Position numbers and translations under genes: made by a program. A stretch of 52,049 bases of DNA from an uncultured Hyphomicrobiales bacterium (GTDB lineage: Bacteria; Pseudomonadota; Alphaproteobacteria; Rhizobiales; Xanthobacteraceae), in contig CAISIV010000185.1 in the NCBI GenBank assembly GCA_903885555.1, positions 1 through 52,049 on the forward strand. Direction: 5' to 3'. The notes below the pieces were generated by a model. The model did no database searches and was not told where the DNA came from. It was given only the letters and a program-made list of their open reading frames with translations. Shown one piece after another: positions 17,370 through 26,461 of the stretch (position 1 is its first letter; each line of letters opens with the position of its first letter).

Positions 17370-18767
17370 TCAGCGCGGATGGATCATCTGGTTGGGACGC
17401 ACAAGACGATCGAATTCAGCGCCCGAGACGAAACCCAGACGCATAGCTTCCTCACGCAGCGTCGTGCCGTTGGCATGCGCGGCTTTCGCCACCTTGGTCG
17501 CGTTGTCGTAACCGATCTTCGGTGCCAGCGCCGTGACCAGCATCAGCGAACGCTCCATCAATTCCTTGATGCGCGGCTCGTTGGCGGTGATGCCGACGAC
17601 GCAGTTGTCGGTGAACGAGTTCACCGCGTCGCCCAGCAGCCGGATCGATTGCAACATGGCTAGCGCCATCACCGGATTGTAGACGTTGAGCTCGAAATGA
17701 CCCTGGCTGCCGGCGATGGTGATCGTCGTGTTGTTGCCGAACACCTGGCAGCACACCATCGTCAGCGCCTCGCTCTGCGTCGGATTGACCTTGCCCGGCA
17801 TGATCGAGGAACCGGCCTCGTTGCTCGGCAAGTTCAGTTCGCCCAGCCCCGAGCGCGGACCTGAGCCGAGCAGGCGGATATCGTTGGCGATCTTGAACAA
17901 TGCGGTGGCGGCCGAATTGATGGCGCCGTGTACGAAGACATAGGCGTCATGCCCCGCCATGTGCTCGAATTTGTTCGGCGCGCTGACGAAGGGCATCTTG
18001 GTCAGAGTTGCCATCCGTTTGGCGAAGGCCTTGGCGAATTTCGGTTTGGAATTCAGCCCGGTGCCGACCGCGGTGCCGCCTTGCGCCAGCGGATAAAGTT
18101 CGCGCATCGCCACCTTGAGCCGCGCGATAGCCGACTTCACCTGCGCGGCGTAGCCGGAAAACTCCTGGCCGAGCGTGATCGGCGTCGCGTCCATTGTGTG
18201 GGTGCGGCCGATTTTGACGATCTTGGCAAACTCTTTGGTTTTCTTGTCGAGCGCGGCCTGCAATCGCAGCAACGCCGGAATCAGGTGCTGCGAAATCCGC
18301 ATTGCGGCGGCGATATGCATCGCCGACGGGAACGAGTCGTTCGACGACTGGCTCATGTTGACGTGGTCGTTCGGGTGCACCGGCTTTTTCGTACCGAGTT
18401 CGCCGCCAAGCGCGACGCTGGCGCTGTTGGCGATCACCTCGTTGAGATTCATGTTGGTCTGGGTGCCGGAACCGGTCTGCCAGACCGATAGCGGGAAATG
18501 TTCATCCAGCTTGCCGTCGGCGATGTCCTGCGCGATCGCGACGATGGCCTTGGCGCGTTTGGCATCGAGATCGCCGAGATCGCGGTTCACTTCCGCCGCG
18601 GCGCGCTTGACCAGTCCGAGCGCGTGGATGATCTCGATCGGCATCTTTTCGGTGCCGATGCGGAAGTTATGTAGCGAGCGCTCGCTTTGCGCGCCCCAGA
18701 GTTTGTCGGCAGGGATATCCAGCGGACCGAAAGAGTCGCTTTCGGTACGGGTTGGACTTTTGGCCAT
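17370..18767 (-). CDS. fumC: Fumarate hydratase class II
   Basis: 465 residues, the normal length for iron-independent fumarase C of the citric acid cycle (fumarate + water to L-malate). Seen: substrate-contact region [15 protein letters not shown], the B-site/helix area [32 protein letters not shown], and the superfamily signature [15 protein letters not shown]. The start ATG overlaps the stop of sspB by one base (TAATG), so fumC is translationally coupled to the proteolysis adaptor gene. Confidence 0.97.
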   Translation of the reverse strand: MAKSPTRTESDSFGPLDIPADKLWGAQSERSLHNFRIGTEKMPIEIIHALGLVKRAAAEVNRDLGDLDAKRAKAIVAIAQDIADGKLDEHFPLSVWQTGSGTQTNMNLNEVIANSASVALGGELGTKKPVHPNDHVNMSQSSNDSFPSAMHIAAAMRISQHLIPALLRLQAALDKKTKEFAKIVKIGRTHTMDATPITLGQEFSGYAAQVKSAIARLKVAMRELYPLAQGGTAVGTGLNSKPKFAKAFAKRMATLTKMPFVSAPNKFEHMAGHDAYVFVHGAINSAATALFKIANDIRLLGSGPRSGLGELNLPSNEAGSSIMPGKVNPTQSEALTMVCCQVFGNNTTITIAGSQGHFELNVYNPVMALAMLQSIRLLGDAVNSFTDNCVVGITANEPRIKELMERSLMLVTALAPKIGYDNATKVAKAAHANGTTLREEAMRLGFVSGAEFDRLVRPNQMIHPR

Positions 18768-19360
18768 TACTTCTTGCGGAAGCGGTCGAGGCGGACCACT
18801 TCGCCGCCGCCGGACGGTTTGTCGGGCTTGGGATCCGGCACCGCCGACAGAGCAGGTGGCGCAGCAGCCGGTTTTTCCGGCGCTTTGGTTGGCGTTTTTT
18901 CCGGTGCGAGGCCGGGCAGTGCGCTCGGGAAGCGCTTGGCTTTGGCCGGCTGCTTTTCTTTCGCCTTGTCGGGCGGATTGGCCGGCGCCTGTTGCATCTG
19001 GCCCTCGACGACTTCCTCGAACTGCAGGCCGAACTGCACGGACGGATCGACGAAAGCGGTGATGGCGTCGAACGGGATGCCGAGCCGCTCCGTAATGCCG
19101 CCGAACGACAGGCCGACATCGAAGGCCTGCTCGGTAACGGTCAGATCCCAGAATTGGTGCTGCAGGATCACCGTCATTTCTTCCGGATACTGCGCGCGCA
19201 GCCGGTCCGACATGCGCACGCCGTCGGCGTGGGTGTCGAAGGTGATGAAGAAGTGGTGGTCGCCGGGCAGGCCCTTTTTGGCCGCGTCGGACAGAACGCT
19301 GCGGACGACACCGCGCAGGGCCTGTTGGGTCAGGAGGTCGTAGCGGATCTGGTCGGCCAT
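18767..19360 (-). CDS. sspB: SspB-like ClpXP adaptor (alpha-type)
   Basis: 197 residues from ATG 19360 ([19 protein letters not shown]); an upstream extension to 19426 lacks family similarity. The first 125 residues form the SspB substrate-binding fold, with [18 protein letters not shown] and [17 protein letters not shown]; the rest is a Pro/Ala/Lys-rich linker ending [10 protein letters not shown], the short motif expected to dock on ClpX. SspB delivers ssrA-tagged proteins to ClpXP. The ssrA (tmRNA) gene itself lies just upstream on the same strand, a functional link between tag and adaptor. Confidence 0.92.
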   Translation of the reverse strand: MADQIRYDLLTQQALRGVVRSVLSDAAKKGLPGDHHFFITFDTHADGVRMSDRLRAQYPEEMTVILQHQFWDLTVTEQAFDVGLSFGGITERLGIPFDAITAFVDPSVQFGLQFEEVVEGQMQQAPANPPDKAKEKQPAKAKRFPSALPGLAPEKTPTKAPEKPAAAPPALSAVPDPKPDKPSGGGEVVRLDRFRKK

Positions 19361-19439
19361 GGTCACTCGGATTGGGCTTACGGGGTCGGGACTCAAGGGC
19401 TCGATGCTAGCGCGGCCGGCGGCCAAAACGAAAATGAAA

Positions 19440-19758
19440 GTGGAGGCTTCTGTTGCCAGGTGCCTCCGAACCCCGCCTAACCGCTGCTAAGACGGCTAGG
19501 ACTTGTAGGCGTGGTTAGTCAAACCGCTTACGCGGCCTGAGCAACCGGAGCATAGTTGTCATTTGCAACTACGATTTGGCCCGATAACGGCGGAACCATG
19601 CCGAGCAAAAGTTCGTCCTTTACGCCCTCGTCGATCCTATTTCGCCCCCGCCGAAGCCCGTTCTCGCCGGGTTTTGGTGGAGGCGCCGGGTACTGCCCCC
19701 GGGTCCGAAAGGTTTATTACGACGTCCGTTTATCGCCATAGCCGGGTTGCCCCGGCAC
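19440..19758 (-). ncRNA. ssrA: Circularly permuted two-piece tmRNA
   Basis: On the minus strand the acceptor piece comes first and ends CGCCTCCACCA (CCA encoded, 3' end at 19675); it includes the T-arm GGGGGCAGTACCC. After a short spacer the coding piece starts at 19649 with GGGGGCGAAATAGGATCGAC. The first seven bases GGGGGCG pair with CGCCTCC of the acceptor piece (one G-U), rebuilding the tRNA-like acceptor stem. The tag ORF is complement(19528..19566) and reads ANDNYAPVAQAA-stop. A final hairpin GGAGGC...GCCTCC lies at 19442-19467. Together these show the alphaproteobacterial permuted form that is processed into two RNAs. Outer ends are approximate; a TATATT -10 box lies at 19764-19769. 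Confidence 0.95.
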
Positions 19759-19834
19759 CGGTGAATATAGGGGCTAATCGTTGACGAAAGAAGACGTGTT
19801 TTGGGGAAATTACTCCTAGTGCTGCTGTATCCCC

Positions 19835-20824
19835 TCAATTCGCCTTCACGCCCGCCGCCTGGATGACCGGCGACCATTTTGCCACCTCGGCCTTGAGGTG
19901 AGCCGACAGCGCCGCGGGGCCTTGCTGTTCCGGTTTGACCGGTTCTGCGCCAAGCACGGCGAGGCGTTCGATCACCTTCGGGTCTTTCAAGGCCGCCGTC
20001 AGCGCGCCGCTCAATTTGTCGGCGACGTCTTTCGGCAGACCCTTGGGCGCCCACATCGCGTGCCAGGCCGTGACCTCGAAGCCCTTCAGTCCTGACTCAT
20101 CGAGTGTCGGCAGTTCGGGCAGCACCGCGAGACGCTGTTTTGTCGTCGCCGCATAGCCTTTGATCTTGCCGCCCTTGATCTGTTCGGTGGTTCCCGTGGT
20201 CTGGTCGCACATCACGTCGAACTGGCCGCCGAGCAGGTCGGCCATCGCCGGACCGGTGCCGCGATAACCCACCGCCGTCATCTGCGTGTCGATCGCGCTC
20301 ATGAACATCAGCGCGCAGAGATGCGACGCCGAGCCGATGCCGGCATGGGCGTAGGTCACGGCGGTCTTCTTCTCCTTGATCCAGGCGATCAGCTCCTTGA
20401 TGTTTTTCGCTTCGAGCGTCGACTTGGCGACGACGGTCATCGGCACGTCGGCGATGCGGCCGATGGAGTCGAAATTGTCGGTCACATTGTATTGGAGGTT
20501 GGTGTAGAGCGAGGGCGCGGTGGCCTGCGCGATGTGCCAGACCGAAATCATGTAGCCGTCGGGCGCCGACTTCGCGACGCGCGCCATACCGATGGTGCCG
20601 CCGGCGCCGCCGACATTTTCCACCACGACCTGCTGGCCCAGCGTGCGCGACATCGTTTCGGCGATCAGCCGCGCCACGGCGTCGGTCGGTCCGCCGGCCG
20701 CGGCCGGCACGATGAGGTTGATGGCGCGCGTCGGATATTGCGCGTGTGCAACATTCGCGCTTTGCGTGGCGGCGAACAGACAAAGAGAAAGAACAGCTGC
20801 GATGCGGCCGGCGCCTTTGAACAT
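19835..20824 (-). CDS. Tripartite tricarboxylate transporter substrate-binding protein (Bug/TctC family)
   Basis: 329 residues with a signal peptide ending SANVAHAQ and the family motifs YPTRAINLIVPAAAGGPTDA, ENVGGAGGTIGMARV and SAPDGYMIS. The segment YRGTGPAMADLLGGQFDVMC is the usual second ligand loop. Orphan: no TctA or TctB gene adjoins it. It is divergent from the DUF2946/TonB receptor pair, with the Zur-like palindrome about 106 bases upstream of its start, so shared control is possible but the orientation and distance favour the other side. Ligand unknown. Confidence 0.92.
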   Translation of the reverse strand: MFKGAGRIAAVLSLCLFAATQSANVAHAQYPTRAINLIVPAAAGGPTDAVARLIAETMSRTLGQQVVVENVGGAGGTIGMARVAKSAPDGYMISVWHIAQATAPSLYTNLQYNVTDNFDSIGRIADVPMTVVAKSTLEAKNIKELIAWIKEKKTAVTYAHAGIGSASHLCALMFMSAIDTQMTAVGYRGTGPAMADLLGGQFDVMCDQTTGTTEQIKGGKIKGYAATTKQRLAVLPELPTLDESGLKGFEVTAWHAMWAPKGLPKDVADKLSGALTAALKDPKVIERLAVLGAEPVKPEQQGPAALSAHLKAEVAKWSPVIQAAGVKAN

Positions 20825-20930
20825 GATGTCCTCCCAGACAGTCTTTTTGTTGCGCGAAATTTAGCACACAACCCGGCGCGGTCGACTCGCCGCAATTGGA
20901 GGGATTGACCCGCAGGGCCGGGCTCCGTAG

Positions 20931-20945
20931 TGTTATAGTATAACA
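20931..20945. promoter_or_regulatory. Zur-box-like perfect palindrome
   Basis: TGTTATAGTATAACA is a perfect 15-base palindrome around a central G, followed by TTTGG. It matches the proteobacterial Zur consensus as I remember it (TGTTATAntATAACA core). It lies 12 bases before the first ATG of the DUF2946 gene, which heads the unit with the ZnuD-like TonB receptor. A zinc-loaded Zur dimer here would block transcription when zinc is plentiful. Confidence 0.8.
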
Positions 20946-20957
20946 TTTGGTGGCTGG

Positions 20958-21332
20958 ATGCGGGCGTTGCGGATAAAGATGAGGTTTGGCGGCTGGCTGG
21001 CGCTGTTTGCGCTGGGGCTCCAGCTCACTTTGTCCTTCGGCCATATCCACGCCCAAGACTTCCAAGCTAAAGATTTCGCGCCAGCCAACGTCCCTGCCGC
21101 ACAAAGCCAGTCAGCGCCGCAGAATGCGCCGAACGACCACAATGACGGCGATCACGATGGCTGCGCGATCTGCGCCGTCATGCATCTCGCCGCGACGTCA
21201 GTGTTGCCGGCGCCGCCATCGGTCGTTCTGCCGCCGGCTGCGACTTTCATTGTTTCTGTTGTCGCCGACCGAACAGCATCGCCGCCATCGACGCGGCGGC
21301 CGTTCCAGGCGCGCGCCCCGCCCCAAGCCTGA
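20958..21332 (+). CDS. DUF2946-like small secreted/membrane protein
   Basis: 124 residues: a hydrophobic N-terminal helix (GGWLALFALGLQLTLSFG), then HIHAQDF, a His/Asp/Asn-rich stretch and the motif HDGCAICAVMHLAA, which is typical of DUF2946, a family repeatedly found beside metal-related TonB receptors. The two Cys and several His look suited to bind zinc or copper. A second hydrophobic stretch (VVLPPAATFIVSVVA) may be a membrane segment. Start is ATG 20958; ATG 20979 would also keep the helix. It follows a Zur-like box and precedes the receptor by 88 bases, suggesting one zinc-controlled unit. Confidence 0.75.
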   Translation: MRALRIKMRFGGWLALFALGLQLTLSFGHIHAQDFQAKDFAPANVPAAQSQSAPQNAPNDHNDGDHDGCAICAVMHLAATSVLPAPPSVVLPPAATFIVSVVADRTASPPSTRRPFQARAPPQA

Positions 21333-21420
21333 CTCACTGTTCTTCGCGATTTCGTGACGCGGGCGTTTCAGCGCCTGCGCGTCGCGCGATCTGTTTGCCC
21401 GTCAGGTTTCGAGGTTCGTC

Positions 21421-23538
21421 ATGTCGTTTCGCCGCGCATTGTTGCTGGCTGTCTCTCCGTTTGTCTTGATTGCTTTCGCCGCGCCCTCTCATGCGCAAAC
21501 CGTGTTGCCGGAACTGACCATCACCGCGCCGAGTCCGATTCAGGGAACCGGCACTGGCGGCAATGATGGCCTGCAAGGCACACTGCCCATCATCACCGAT
21601 CAGTTCGCCACCACGACCGTCGTGCCGAACGACGAACTGCGCCGCAGTGGCGGCGCGACGCTCGGCGATCTGCTGTTTTCGAGGCCCGGCATTACCGGAT
21701 CGAGCTTCGCGCCCGGCGCGTCGAGCCGTCCGGTCATTCGCGGCCTCGACGTCAACCGCGTGCGCATGCAGGAGAACGGCATCGGCGCCAACGGCGCGTC
21801 GGATCTCGGCGAGGATCATTTCGTGCCGGTCGATCCGCTGACGTCCGATCAGGTCGAGGTCATTCGCGGCCCGGCGACGTTACGGTTCGGCTCGCAGGCC
21901 ATCGGCGGCGTGGTCGAAACCAGCAACAACCGCATTCCGACGGTGATCCCGTCGCGCGGCATCGGCACCGAGTTTCGCGGCGCCGCGACCTCGGCCGACA
22001 GCGGCATAGACGGCGCGGTGTTGCTTGACGCCGGGGCGGGGAATGTCGCGGTGCATGCCGATGCGTTCGGCCGCAGCACGCAGGACTATCGCGTGCCGCA
22101 CGGCACGCAGCTGAATTCGTCGGCGCGCAGCAACGGACAATCCGCCGGTGGCTCTTACATTTTCAACGAAGGGTTCTTCGGCGCGGCAATCACGCAGAAC
22201 AACGCGCTCTATCATATCCCCGGCAGCGACGGCGAAAGCGCCAACACCCGCATCGATGCCAAACAAACCAAGCTGCTGACCAAGGGCGAATGGCGCGCAC
22301 CGTCGAGCGCAATCGATGCCATCCGCTTCTGGGGCGGCGTCACCGACTACAAGCATAATGAGATCGGGCTCGCCGACCCGGCAAATTTTCTGAGCGACGG
22401 CATCCGCCAGACCTTCACCAATAAAGAGCAGGAGGGCCGCGTCGAGGCGCAATTGGCGCCGTTCAACCTGCGCTTCGCGTCATTGACCACCGCGATCGGC
22501 GTGCAGGGCGGCCATCAGGAGCTGACCGCGCCAAGTCCGGACAACGCCGGCTTGTGGGACCCGAACCGCAACAGTCGCATCGCCGGTTACATGTTCAACG
22601 AGTTCAAGTTCAGTGCCGATACCAAGGCGCAGATCGCCGGGCGCATCGAGCGCGTCGATCTCTCGGGCACGGCGCGCAGCTTCGATGCGACGGGCGCCAT
22701 GACCTCGGCGGCGGTATCACCGGGCTACACGCCCAAGAGCGTCAGTTTCGGCGTCATTCAAAATCTGCCGTGGGACCTCGTCGGCAGCGTGACGGCGCAA
22801 TATGTCGAGCGTGCGCCCAAGCCCGCCGAACTGTTCTCCGGCGGCGGTCACGACGCCACCGTGACCTTCGACAAGGGCAATCCGAACCTCGGCATCGAAG
22901 CGGCGCAATCGCTCGAACTGGGGTTGCGGCGCGCGCAGGGGCCGTTCCGTTTCGAGGCGACGGCCTATGTCACCAAGTTCAAGGGCTTCATCTACCGGCG
23001 GCTGACCGGCAATACCTGTGACGATACCGGTGCGTGCGGGGCGGGGGCCGGTGAACTGAACGAGGCGATCTACTCGCAGGCCGATGCGACATTCCGTGGC
23101 GGTGAGTTCCAGAGTCAGTTTGAGGTCGCGCCGCTCGGCAAAGGCATGATCGGCATCGAGAACCAGTTCGACGTCGTGCGCGCCACGTTCAGCGACGGCA
23201 GCAATGTGCCGCGCATTCCGCCTCTGCGCATCGGTGGCGGCATATTCTGGCGCGATGCCAACTGGCTGGCGCGCGTGCGGCTGCTCCATGCCTTTGCGCA
23301 GAACAATGTCGCGGCGGTCGCCGAGACGCCGACGCCGGGTTACGACGATCTGCGCGCAGAGCTCAGCTACAAGTGGAAGACGGTGACGCCGCGCGCCGGC
23401 GAACTGAGCGAAGTGAATGTCGGCATCGTCGGCACCAATTTGCTTAACCGCGACATCCGCAACAGCGTGTCCTATTCGAAGGACCAGGTCTTGATGCCGG
23501 GCGCCAGCGTGCGATTATTTGCCAGCGTGAAATATTGA
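21421..23538 (+). CDS. TonB-dependent outer-membrane receptor, ZnuD-like
   Basis: 705 residues with a signal peptide (cleavage after SHAQ), a plug domain containing RRSGGATLGDLLFSRPGITG, SSRPVIRGLDVNRVRMQENG, DPLTSDQVEVIRGPATLRFG and SQAIGGVVETSNNRIPT, then a 22-strand barrel ending in the aromatic VRLFASVKY. The plug wording is that of the ZnuD/zinc group of receptors. A loop with CDDTGAC (two Cys) sits in the barrel. With the Zur-like box upstream, import of zinc (or a zinc chelate) across the outer membrane is the best guess; the energy source would be TonB-ExbBD encoded elsewhere. Confidence 0.9.
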   Translation: MSFRRALLLAVSPFVLIAFAAPSHAQTVLPELTITAPSPIQGTGTGGNDGLQGTLPIITDQFATTTVVPNDELRRSGGATLGDLLFSRPGITGSSFAPGASSRPVIRGLDVNRVRMQENGIGANGASDLGEDHFVPVDPLTSDQVEVIRGPATLRFGSQAIGGVVETSNNRIPTVIPSRGIGTEFRGAATSADSGIDGAVLLDAGAGNVAVHADAFGRSTQDYRVPHGTQLNSSARSNGQSAGGSYIFNEGFFGAAITQNNALYHIPGSDGESANTRIDAKQTKLLTKGEWRAPSSAIDAIRFWGGVTDYKHNEIGLADPANFLSDGIRQTFTNKEQEGRVEAQLAPFNLRFASLTTAIGVQGGHQELTAPSPDNAGLWDPNRNSRIAGYMFNEFKFSADTKAQIAGRIERVDLSGTARSFDATGAMTSAAVSPGYTPKSVSFGVIQNLPWDLVGSVTAQYVERAPKPAELFSGGGHDATVTFDKGNPNLGIEAAQSLELGLRRAQGPFRFEATAYVTKFKGFIYRRLTGNTCDDTGACGAGAGELNEAIYSQADATFRGGEFQSQFEVAPLGKGMIGIENQFDVVRATFSDGSNVPRIPPLRIGGGIFWRDANWLARVRLLHAFAQNNVAAVAETPTPGYDDLRAELSYKWKTVTPRAGELSEVNVGIVGTNLLNRDIRNSVSYSKDQVLMPGASVRLFASVKY

Positions 23539-23549
23539 TTGCGCGGACT

Positions 23550-23568
23550 TCTCACCCATGAGGTGAGA
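23550..23568. terminator. Hairpin after the TonB receptor gene
   Basis: TCTCACC-CATGA-GGTGAGA, a perfect seven-base stem starting 12 bases after the receptor stop. No T run follows, so it may be a Rho-type or repeat-derived structure rather than a strong intrinsic terminator; it resembles part of the GGTGAG-containing palindromes seen elsewhere in the window. Confidence 0.45.
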
Positions 23569-23643
23569 GGGCCCTCGTCAGAAGGCGTCCCGGCGGCTAC
23601 CATGACACCGCTTTACTTTGGTGCCGACCGGGAGACTTCCATC

Positions 23644-24627
23644 ATGTTGCTTGTTGTTCGCCGCAGCTTGCTGCGCGCTGCTCTGGTTGCGTGCGCCACG
23701 ATGGCAGTTTTCGCGCCGCACTTCGTCGCCGCGCAGGACTATCCGACCAAGCCGATCCGTCTGGTCGTCGGTTTTCCGGCGGGCGGGCCGAACGACATTC
23801 AAGGCCGCATGCTGGCGCAATGGCTGACGACGCGGCTCGGTCAGCCGGTCAATGTCGACAACCGGCCGGGCGGGTCGAGCAATCCGGCAACGGAAGAAGT
23901 CGTGAAGGCGGCGCCCGACGGTTACACACTGCTGCTGGCCGGACCGGCCAATACCATTAACCCGTCGATCTACGACAAGCTGCCGTTCAATTTCCTCGCC
24001 GACATTCTGCCGGTGGCGTCCGTCATCCGCGAGCCGCTGGTGATGGTGGTGCATCCGTCGGTGGAGGCAAAGACGGTTGCCGAATTCATCGCGCTCGCCA
24101 AAGCCAATCCGGGCAAACTCAAAATGGCGTCGACCGGCAACGGCTCGTCGCCGCACGTCACCGGCTTGCTGTTCACGTCGATGGCCAAGGTCGATCTCGA
24201 AATCGTGCAATATACCGGCGGCGGGCCGGCGCTGAAGGACATGATCGAGGGTAAGGCGCAGATGATGTTCGAACCGATGTCGGCTTCGATCGAGCCGGTG
24301 CGCAGCGGCAAGCTGCGCGCGCTCGCGGTGACGACAACGACGCGCTCGTCGGCGCTGCCCGATGTGCCGCCGCTGACCGAAGCCGTGGCGGGCTACGAAG
24401 CCAGCGCACTGACCGGGATCGGCGTGCCGGCGAAAACGCCGGCCGCCATCGTCGAGCGGCTGAACAAAGAGATCAACGCTGCCTTCAGCGATGCCGGCAT
24501 GAAAGCGAAGTTCGCCGATACCGGGGCCATCATGCTGCCCGGCTCACCCGCCGAGTTCGGTAAGATGCTTGCCGCCGAAACCGAAAAATGGGCGAAGGTG
24601 ATCAAGAGTTCCGGAGCCACACAGTAG
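23644..24627 (+). CDS. Tripartite tricarboxylate transporter substrate-binding protein (Bug/TctC family)
   Basis: 327 residues from ATG 23644, which has GGGAG nine bases upstream; the open frame from 23539 adds sequence without a signal peptide. Signal: MLLVVRRSLLRAALVACATM... ending FVAAQ. Family motifs: YPTKPIRLVVGFPAGGPNDI, DNRPGGSSNPATEEV, AAPDGYTLLLAG, YTGGGPALKDMIEG. Orphan with respect to TctAB. It follows the zinc receptor but a hairpin lies between. Downstream, 54 bases on, begins the split chromate transporter; whether they are co-transcribed is unclear. Confidence 0.9.
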   Translation: MLLVVRRSLLRAALVACATMAVFAPHFVAAQDYPTKPIRLVVGFPAGGPNDIQGRMLAQWLTTRLGQPVNVDNRPGGSSNPATEEVVKAAPDGYTLLLAGPANTINPSIYDKLPFNFLADILPVASVIREPLVMVVHPSVEAKTVAEFIALAKANPGKLKMASTGNGSSPHVTGLLFTSMAKVDLEIVQYTGGGPALKDMIEGKAQMMFEPMSASIEPVRSGKLRALAVTTTTRSSALPDVPPLTEAVAGYEASALTGIGVPAKTPAAIVERLNKEINAAFSDAGMKAKFADTGAIMLPGSPAEFGKMLAAETEKWAKVIKSSGATQ

Positions 24628-24681
24628 ATCTGCGTTTCAATGCTGGCCCGGCTGCGGCGGCTGCGCTAACCCTGTGACCTC

Positions 24682-25251
24682 ATGTCTCACCTCGACCCGC
24701 CGCTGTTAGCTCAGACCGAGCGCCCGTCGCTCGGCGAACTGTTCAAGGCGTTTCTGATCGTTTCGATCTCCGGCTTCGGTGGTGCGCTGCCCTGGGCACG
24801 GCGTATGATCGTCGATCAGCGCCGCTGGATGACGGCGGAGGAGTTCAACGAGGCCTTCGCACTCGCACAATTTTTGCCGGGGCCCAACCTCGTCAACTTC
24901 TCGGTGGTGTTCGGCCTGCGCTTCGGCGGCCCGGCCGGGGCGGCGATCGCTCTCATCGGCCTGATGGGGCCGCCGCTGATCATCGTCATGATCCTTGCCG
25001 TTCTCTATGCCCAGTTTGGCGAAATCGAAATCCTCGGGCGCATTTTAAAGGGCATTACCGCGGCCGCGGCCGGACTGTTGATCGCGGTCACCGTTAAAAT
25101 GGCCGCGCCCTTGTTTCTCAAGCGCTGGAACTCGGCGCCGGTGATCGCGCTGCTGGCATTCTTCTGCGTTGCGATCATGGCTTTCCCGTTGCCGTGGGTA
25201 TTCGTGGTGCTGGCGCCCGTCAGCGTCGGACTGGCGTGGTTCAAGCGATGA
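24682..25251 (+). CDS. chrA: Chromate transporter, first half-size subunit
   Basis: 189 residues of the chromate ion transporter (CHR) family, single-domain form. Seen: FLIVSISGFGGALPWARRMI, the EEFNEAFALAQFLPGPNLVN motif and about six hydrophobic helices. Long ChrA proteins contain two such halves; here each half is a separate gene, the known short-chain pair whose members insert with opposite topology and function together. Chromate or sulfate efflux is the family role, but many pairs are uncharacterised. The stop overlaps the start of the second half by four bases (ATGA). Confidence 0.9.
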   Translation: MSHLDPPLLAQTERPSLGELFKAFLIVSISGFGGALPWARRMIVDQRRWMTAEEFNEAFALAQFLPGPNLVNFSVVFGLRFGGPAGAAIALIGLMGPPLIIVMILAVLYAQFGEIEILGRILKGITAAAAGLLIAVTVKMAAPLFLKRWNSAPVIALLAFFCVAIMAFPLPWVFVVLAPVSVGLAWFKR

Positions 25252-25775
25252 ACGACAGCCCGCTCACCACGCTGTTCATCTATTTTGCGACGCTGTCGCT
25301 GTTCGCCATGGGCGGGGCCAATTCCGCCATCCCGGAAATGCACCGCGTTGCGGTCGGCACGATGCACTGGATGACCGACCGTCAGTTCGGCGATATGTTT
25401 GCAATCTCACAATTATCGCCCGGTCCGAACGTCATCATCGTGACCTTGATCGGCTACCACGTCGCGGGGATTGCCGGCGGCGCGGTGGCAACCATTGCGA
25501 TGTGTGGACCGACCTGTTTCCTGGCGTTCCTGGTCGCCGGCGTCTGGGATCGCTTCAAGGATGCCCCTTGGCGCATCGCAATCCAGGCGGGTCTGGTGCC
25601 GGTTTCGCTCGGTTTGATCGCGGCCAGCGCTTTTGTGTTGGCACGCGTCGCCGACAGTAATATCTATGCCGCCGCCATCACCGCCGCGACGGCGGTGATG
25701 GCCTTTGCCACACGTATCAACCCTCTTTGGCTGTTCGCCGTTGGCGGATTGCTGGGCTTGAGTGGCTGGCTGTAG
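25248..25775 (+). CDS. chrA: Chromate transporter, second half-size subunit
   Basis: 175 residues from ATG 25248, which overlaps the upstream stop by four bases; an apparent earlier start (25194) lies inside the first gene. Motifs mirror the first half: FATLSLFAMGGANSAIPEMH, TDRQFGDMFAISQLSPGPNV, IVTLIGYHVAGIAGG, and about six hydrophobic helices. The two halves are each too short to be a full ChrA and should work as a heterodimer. Substrate not provable from sequence. Confidence 0.9.
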   Translation: MNDSPLTTLFIYFATLSLFAMGGANSAIPEMHRVAVGTMHWMTDRQFGDMFAISQLSPGPNVIIVTLIGYHVAGIAGGAVATIAMCGPTCFLAFLVAGVWDRFKDAPWRIAIQAGLVPVSLGLIAASAFVLARVADSNIYAAAITAATAVMAFATRINPLWLFAVGGLLGLSGWL

Positions 25776-25915
25776 CGAATTTAGCCTAAAGGCGTGGGTC
25801 CGGCGGTTAAGCCAGCACAATGCCTAAGGTTCGCGCTTCCGGCCGGGGCAGATCGTGTGCTAGGGATCGGGTAATTAACAGGTTAGAGTTCAAGAAAAGC
25901 GATCGAGGAGGGGTG

Positions 25916-26446
25916 ATGTCCGAGGCAAAATCCTCCCCCAAAGGGGGCGGTTTCCAATTCAAAGTGCGCGGTCCGCGCGATTTTTACGGCGGCCTTGCGC
26001 TGATCGCTCTGGCGATTATTGCGATCGCGGCCTCGGCTGAATTGCCGGGCCAGAGCGGTTTTGCTTTCGGGCCGGGAACGGCGCCGCGCATCTTCGCGAC
26101 GCTGCTCGCCGTCTGCGGCGGTCTCGTCGCCTTGACCGGTTTGCTGGTCGAAGGTCCGCCGGTTGAAAAGTTCGCGTTCCGTGGTCCGGCTTATGTGTTG
26201 TGCGGCATCTTGTTGTTTGCCGGCATGATCCGTGGTCTGGACCTGAGCGTCGTGAAAATCCCCGCCCGCATCCCGGCGCTGGGTCTCGTCATTGCGACTT
26301 TCAGCGCCTTCATCGTGTCGATCATGGGATCGACCGAGATGAAGTGGGTCGAGAGTCTTATCGTCGCAGTAGGCATGACGATCTTCTGCGTCCTGCTGTT
26401 CGTCTATGCGCTCGGGCTTCCGTTCCAGCTCTGGCCAGCGTTTTGA
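25916..26446 (+). CDS. tctB: Tripartite tricarboxylate transporter small membrane subunit TctB
   Basis: 176 residues from ATG 25916, preceded by GAGGAGGGG. Four hydrophobic helices with GPRDFYGGLALIALAIIAIA and SGFAFGPGTAPRIFATLLAV near the start, the usual TctB (DUF1468) pattern. The TctB subunit pairs with TctA in the inner membrane. It is followed after 15 bases by tctA and then tctC, forming the only complete TTT transporter of the window. The frame extends upstream to 25820 but without membrane sequence or a ribosome-binding site. Confidence 0.92.
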   Translation: MSEAKSSPKGGGFQFKVRGPRDFYGGLALIALAIIAIAASAELPGQSGFAFGPGTAPRIFATLLAVCGGLVALTGLLVEGPPVEKFAFRGPAYVLCGILLFAGMIRGLDLSVVKIPARIPALGLVIATFSAFIVSIMGSTEMKWVESLIVAVGMTIFCVLLFVYALGLPFQLWPAF

Positions 26447-26461
26447 TCGGATCGCATCATC

